DNA from: Desulfobia sp.
GTDB taxonomy: Bacteria; Desulfobacterota; Desulfobulbia; Desulfobulbales; SURF-16
Length of the DNA: 6,894 nucleotides
Assembly (NCBI GenBank): GCA_030608985.1
Contig: JAUWDC010000060.1
Location: 1-6,894 of the forward strand
Direction: 5' to 3'
Shown here: positions 5,087-6,894 of the stretch, in pieces
Numbering within the stretch: the first letter of the stretch is position 1
Layout of the letters: the number at the start of each line of letters is the position of its first letter
Made by a program: the position numbers and the translations under genes
The notes under the pieces: generated by a model
What the model was told of the DNA's origin: nothing
Databases searched by the model: none
What the model saw: only the letters and a program-made list of their open reading frames with translations

Positions 5087-6894
5087 ATGTCCTATAAAAA
5101 AGGGGTGAGGAGGGGGGCTGCCAAAAGAAAAACACACCGCTCCTCACGATACGCAAGAAAAGAAAAATCTCCGGTTGCTCATGGCCTCCCCACCCTCTCC
5201 TGTGGTGAAAATGTAGGTATAGAGTCCCTTCTGGTCGCCTTATTCCACCAAAATATCCCAACCGACGTTAAGGAGATCTCAAGGTCCATAGGTCTACCAT
5301 CCCATTGTATCCATGACCTTGACACTGTTCTCCGTTCACTCTCTCGGCAGCATCTCGTGAGGACCCACGGAAAGAGAAAATTTTTTTTAAACGGTGAAGT
5401 AGTAAAAGAAGGGCTACTGAGCGTTCACCCACGCGGCTTTGGTTTTGTCAAACTTTCTTCAGAAAAGAAAGATGTTGGAAAACAGAAAAACGATATTTTT
5501 ATTCCGGCACGAAGTATGGCTGACGCCCGGCATGGAGACAGGGTGCTCATTGGTCTCCAGCGTTCCAGTAGTCGGCGTAACCGACTGGAAGGTGCGATAA
5601 TTGCTATATTAGAGCGATCTGTCCAGCAGATTGTCGGGTTTTATACAGCAGGGCGAAGCACGGGCGTTGTCACTCCGGAAGATGACAGATTCCCTTTCCA
5701 TATCGTTATTCCCCATGAATTTTCATGTAATGCTCCAAACGGTTCTGCCGTCGTTGTTCGTCTTGAAACCAACAGGAAAGAAAAAAAACAGACACGCCAA
5801 TTTCAAGGGCCGGCTCTTTTCGGTCGTATTGTCGAAGTATTGGGGAATCCGGACGATCTCAATGTGCAGATGCAAATAGTTGTTAGAAGAGAAGGACTTC
5901 CGAGAACATTTTCTCCTGAAGTGCTCAATGAAGCTAATCAGCTAACAGTTCCAGCCACAGCGACTGGGGATCGTACAGACCTTCGTGACATTCTCCATGT
6001 CACTATCGATGGAGAAACAGCCCGAGATTTTGATGATGCCGTCTCTGTAATCAAAACCCGAAATGGCTACCGCCTCTATGTGTCTATTGCTGATGTCAGT
6101 CATTATGTGAAACCCGGCTCCCCGATTGATAAGGAGGCATATCAACGTGGCACAAGCGTCTACTTCCCCACAGGGGTCCTCCCCATGCTGCCGGAGCAGT
6201 TATCAAATGAAATATGCAGCCTGAAGCCAAATGAAAACAGGTACACGTTTACCTGTATTCTTGATTTCGATCGCAGTGGTAAGGTGCACAGAACAAAGTT
6301 TTGTAAGAGTATCATCCAAAGTCAACACCGTCTTACCTACACTCTTGTGTGTCAAATCCTCGAGGATAGGGATGCAGAAGCTCGACGCCAACACAAATCG
6401 TTGCTCACTCCCTTGAAATGGATGGGAGAGCTGGCAACCCAACTTGAAAAACAACGTCTTGACAGGGGCAGCATTGGCCTTGAGATTCCAGAGTCCATTG
6501 TAGAGCTTGACAAGGATGAAAATTCCGTTGTATCGATCCACAAATCTGAACGAAACCAGGCCCATAAAATTATAGAAGAATTTATGCTGGCTGCCAATGA
6601 GGCCGTTGCTGCAACTTTTGTCAAGCAACGCCATCCAGCCATTTTCCGTATTCACGAGGCCCCGGATACAATGAAAGCGATGGAATTAAGCCGTCTCCTG
6701 CACTCCTTTGGTTTTCATTCCAGAGAGGATGCAGGCACCCTTCAATGGTTTCGCCACCTTTTACAATCAGCCAAAGACACTCCACAGGAATATATTGTCA
6801 ACAACCTTGTCCTTCGCGTCATGCAACAGGCTCGGTATTCCACTAATAATGTCGGCCATTTTGGCCTCGCTGCCGACAGTTATACCCATTTTAC
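5087..6894 (+). CDS. rnr: Ribonuclease R, 3' end cut by the window
   Basis: Processive 3'-to-5' exoribonuclease of the RNB (RNase II/R) family, able to degrade structured RNA and involved in rRNA, tmRNA-linked and stress-time RNA turnover. The 602 visible residues contain a basic start (residues 4-27, twelve Lys/Arg), a winged-helix domain (about 44-103) typical of RNase R but not RNase II, two cold-shock domains (about 107-165, with HPRGFGFV at 114-121, and about 181-250), and the RNB catalytic domain from about 297. The motif IDGETARDFDDAV (307-319) supplies the four catalytic aspartates D308, D314, D316 and D317, and GTSVYFP (355-361) supplies the active-site tyrosine Y359. The window ends at SYTHF, right before the expected TSPIRRYPDL segment with the catalytic arginine; the rest of RNB and the S1 domain lie outside. 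An in-frame TGA at 5081 makes ATG 5087 the first usable start, with AAGAG about ten bases upstream. It is divergent from the RelA/SpoT gene. Very confident. Confidence 0.96.
   Translation, partial: MSYKKGVRRGAAKRKTHRSSRYARKEKSPVAHGLPTLSCGENVGIESLLVALFHQNIPTDVKEISRSIGLPSHCIHDLDTVLRSLSRQHLVRTHGKRKFFLNGEVVKEGLLSVHPRGFGFVKLSSEKKDVGKQKNDIFIPARSMADARHGDRVLIGLQRSSSRRNRLEGAIIAILERSVQQIVGFYTAGRSTGVVTPEDDRFPFHIVIPHEFSCNAPNGSAVVVRLETNRKEKKQTRQFQGPALFGRIVEVLGNPDDLNVQMQIVVRREGLPRTFSPEVLNEANQLTVPATATGDRTDLRDILHVTIDGETARDFDDAVSVIKTRNGYRLYVSIADVSHYVKPGSPIDKEAYQRGTSVYFPTGVLPMLPEQLSNEICSLKPNENRYTFTCILDFDRSGKVHRTKFCKSIIQSQHRLTYTLVCQILEDRDAEARRQHKSLLTPLKWMGELATQLEKQRLDRGSIGLEIPESIVELDKDENSVVSIHKSERNQAHKIIEEFMLAANEAVAATFVKQRHPAIFRIHEAPDTMKAMELSRLLHSFGFHSREDAGTLQWFRHLLQSAKDTPQEYIVNNLVLRVMQQARYSTNNVGHFGLAADSYTHF

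Noticed and set aside
5019..5261. An 80-codon minus-strand frame covering the start of rnr and part of the divergent region
   Set aside because: It is Phe/Arg-rich, a by-product of the A-rich leader and basic N-terminus of rnr, and has no ribosome binding site or family signal.
6203..6655. A 150-codon minus-strand reading frame opposite rnr
   Set aside because: It lies entirely inside the conserved RNB domain of RNase R, has no family resemblance, and is explained as an antisense shadow.
1..6894. Mobile elements, CRISPR arrays, tRNA/rRNA genes, defence or toxin-antitoxin modules
   Set aside because: No transposase, integrase, regular repeats, tRNA-like cloverleaf or known defence domain was seen; nearly all sequence is accounted for by six housekeeping-like genes.

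Overview
The window looks like ordinary chromosomal DNA of a Gram-negative bacterium, with six protein genes and no RNA gene, insertion sequence, CRISPR array or prophage that I can recognise. The family mix points to Desulfobacterota (the former sulfate-reducing Deltaproteobacteria), perhaps a Desulfobulbales-like lineage. That mix is a glycosyltransferase of the rSAM/selenodomain-associated type, CvpA, an Sfp-type phosphopantetheinyl transferase joined to a Crp/Fnr regulator, a long RelA/SpoT homologue and RNase R. The taxonomic guess is an inference from families and general base composition, not from a marker gene.

Layout: (1) 104-781 (+) encodes a family 2 glycosyltransferase. Its 3' end overlaps, tail to tail, the 3' end of cvpA (722-1285, -), an inner-membrane protein gene. 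(2) A 51-bp divergent gap separates cvpA from a two-gene (+) unit: a 4'-phosphopantetheinyl transferase (1337-2104) and a Crp/Fnr-family regulator (2101-2784). The two overlap by a TTGA start/stop, so they are very probably co-transcribed and translationally coupled. (3) Converging on this unit, 24 bp away, is a 703-residue RelA/SpoT homologue (2809-4920, -) with HD, synthetase-like, TGS, Cys-rich and ACT-like regions. (4) A 166-bp divergent region with candidate promoters and a CRP-like palindrome leads to rnr (5087 to the window end, +), an RNase R gene cut off just before its SPIRRY segment.

The most interesting point is the RelA/SpoT homologue. Its (p)ppGpp hydrolase motifs are complete, whereas several residues of the synthetase active site are replaced. 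It therefore reads as a full-length, probably hydrolase-only enzyme, the mirror image of the usual RelA degeneration. Second is the Crp/Fnr protein: it has no cysteine and lacks the cAMP-binding Arg-Ser pair, so its signal is unknown, and it is coupled to a carrier-protein-activating enzyme. A CRP-like palindrome (5015-5032) overlaps the best candidate promoter of the RelA/SpoT gene and is a testable, weakly supported target. I do not see an evident new multi-gene system here.
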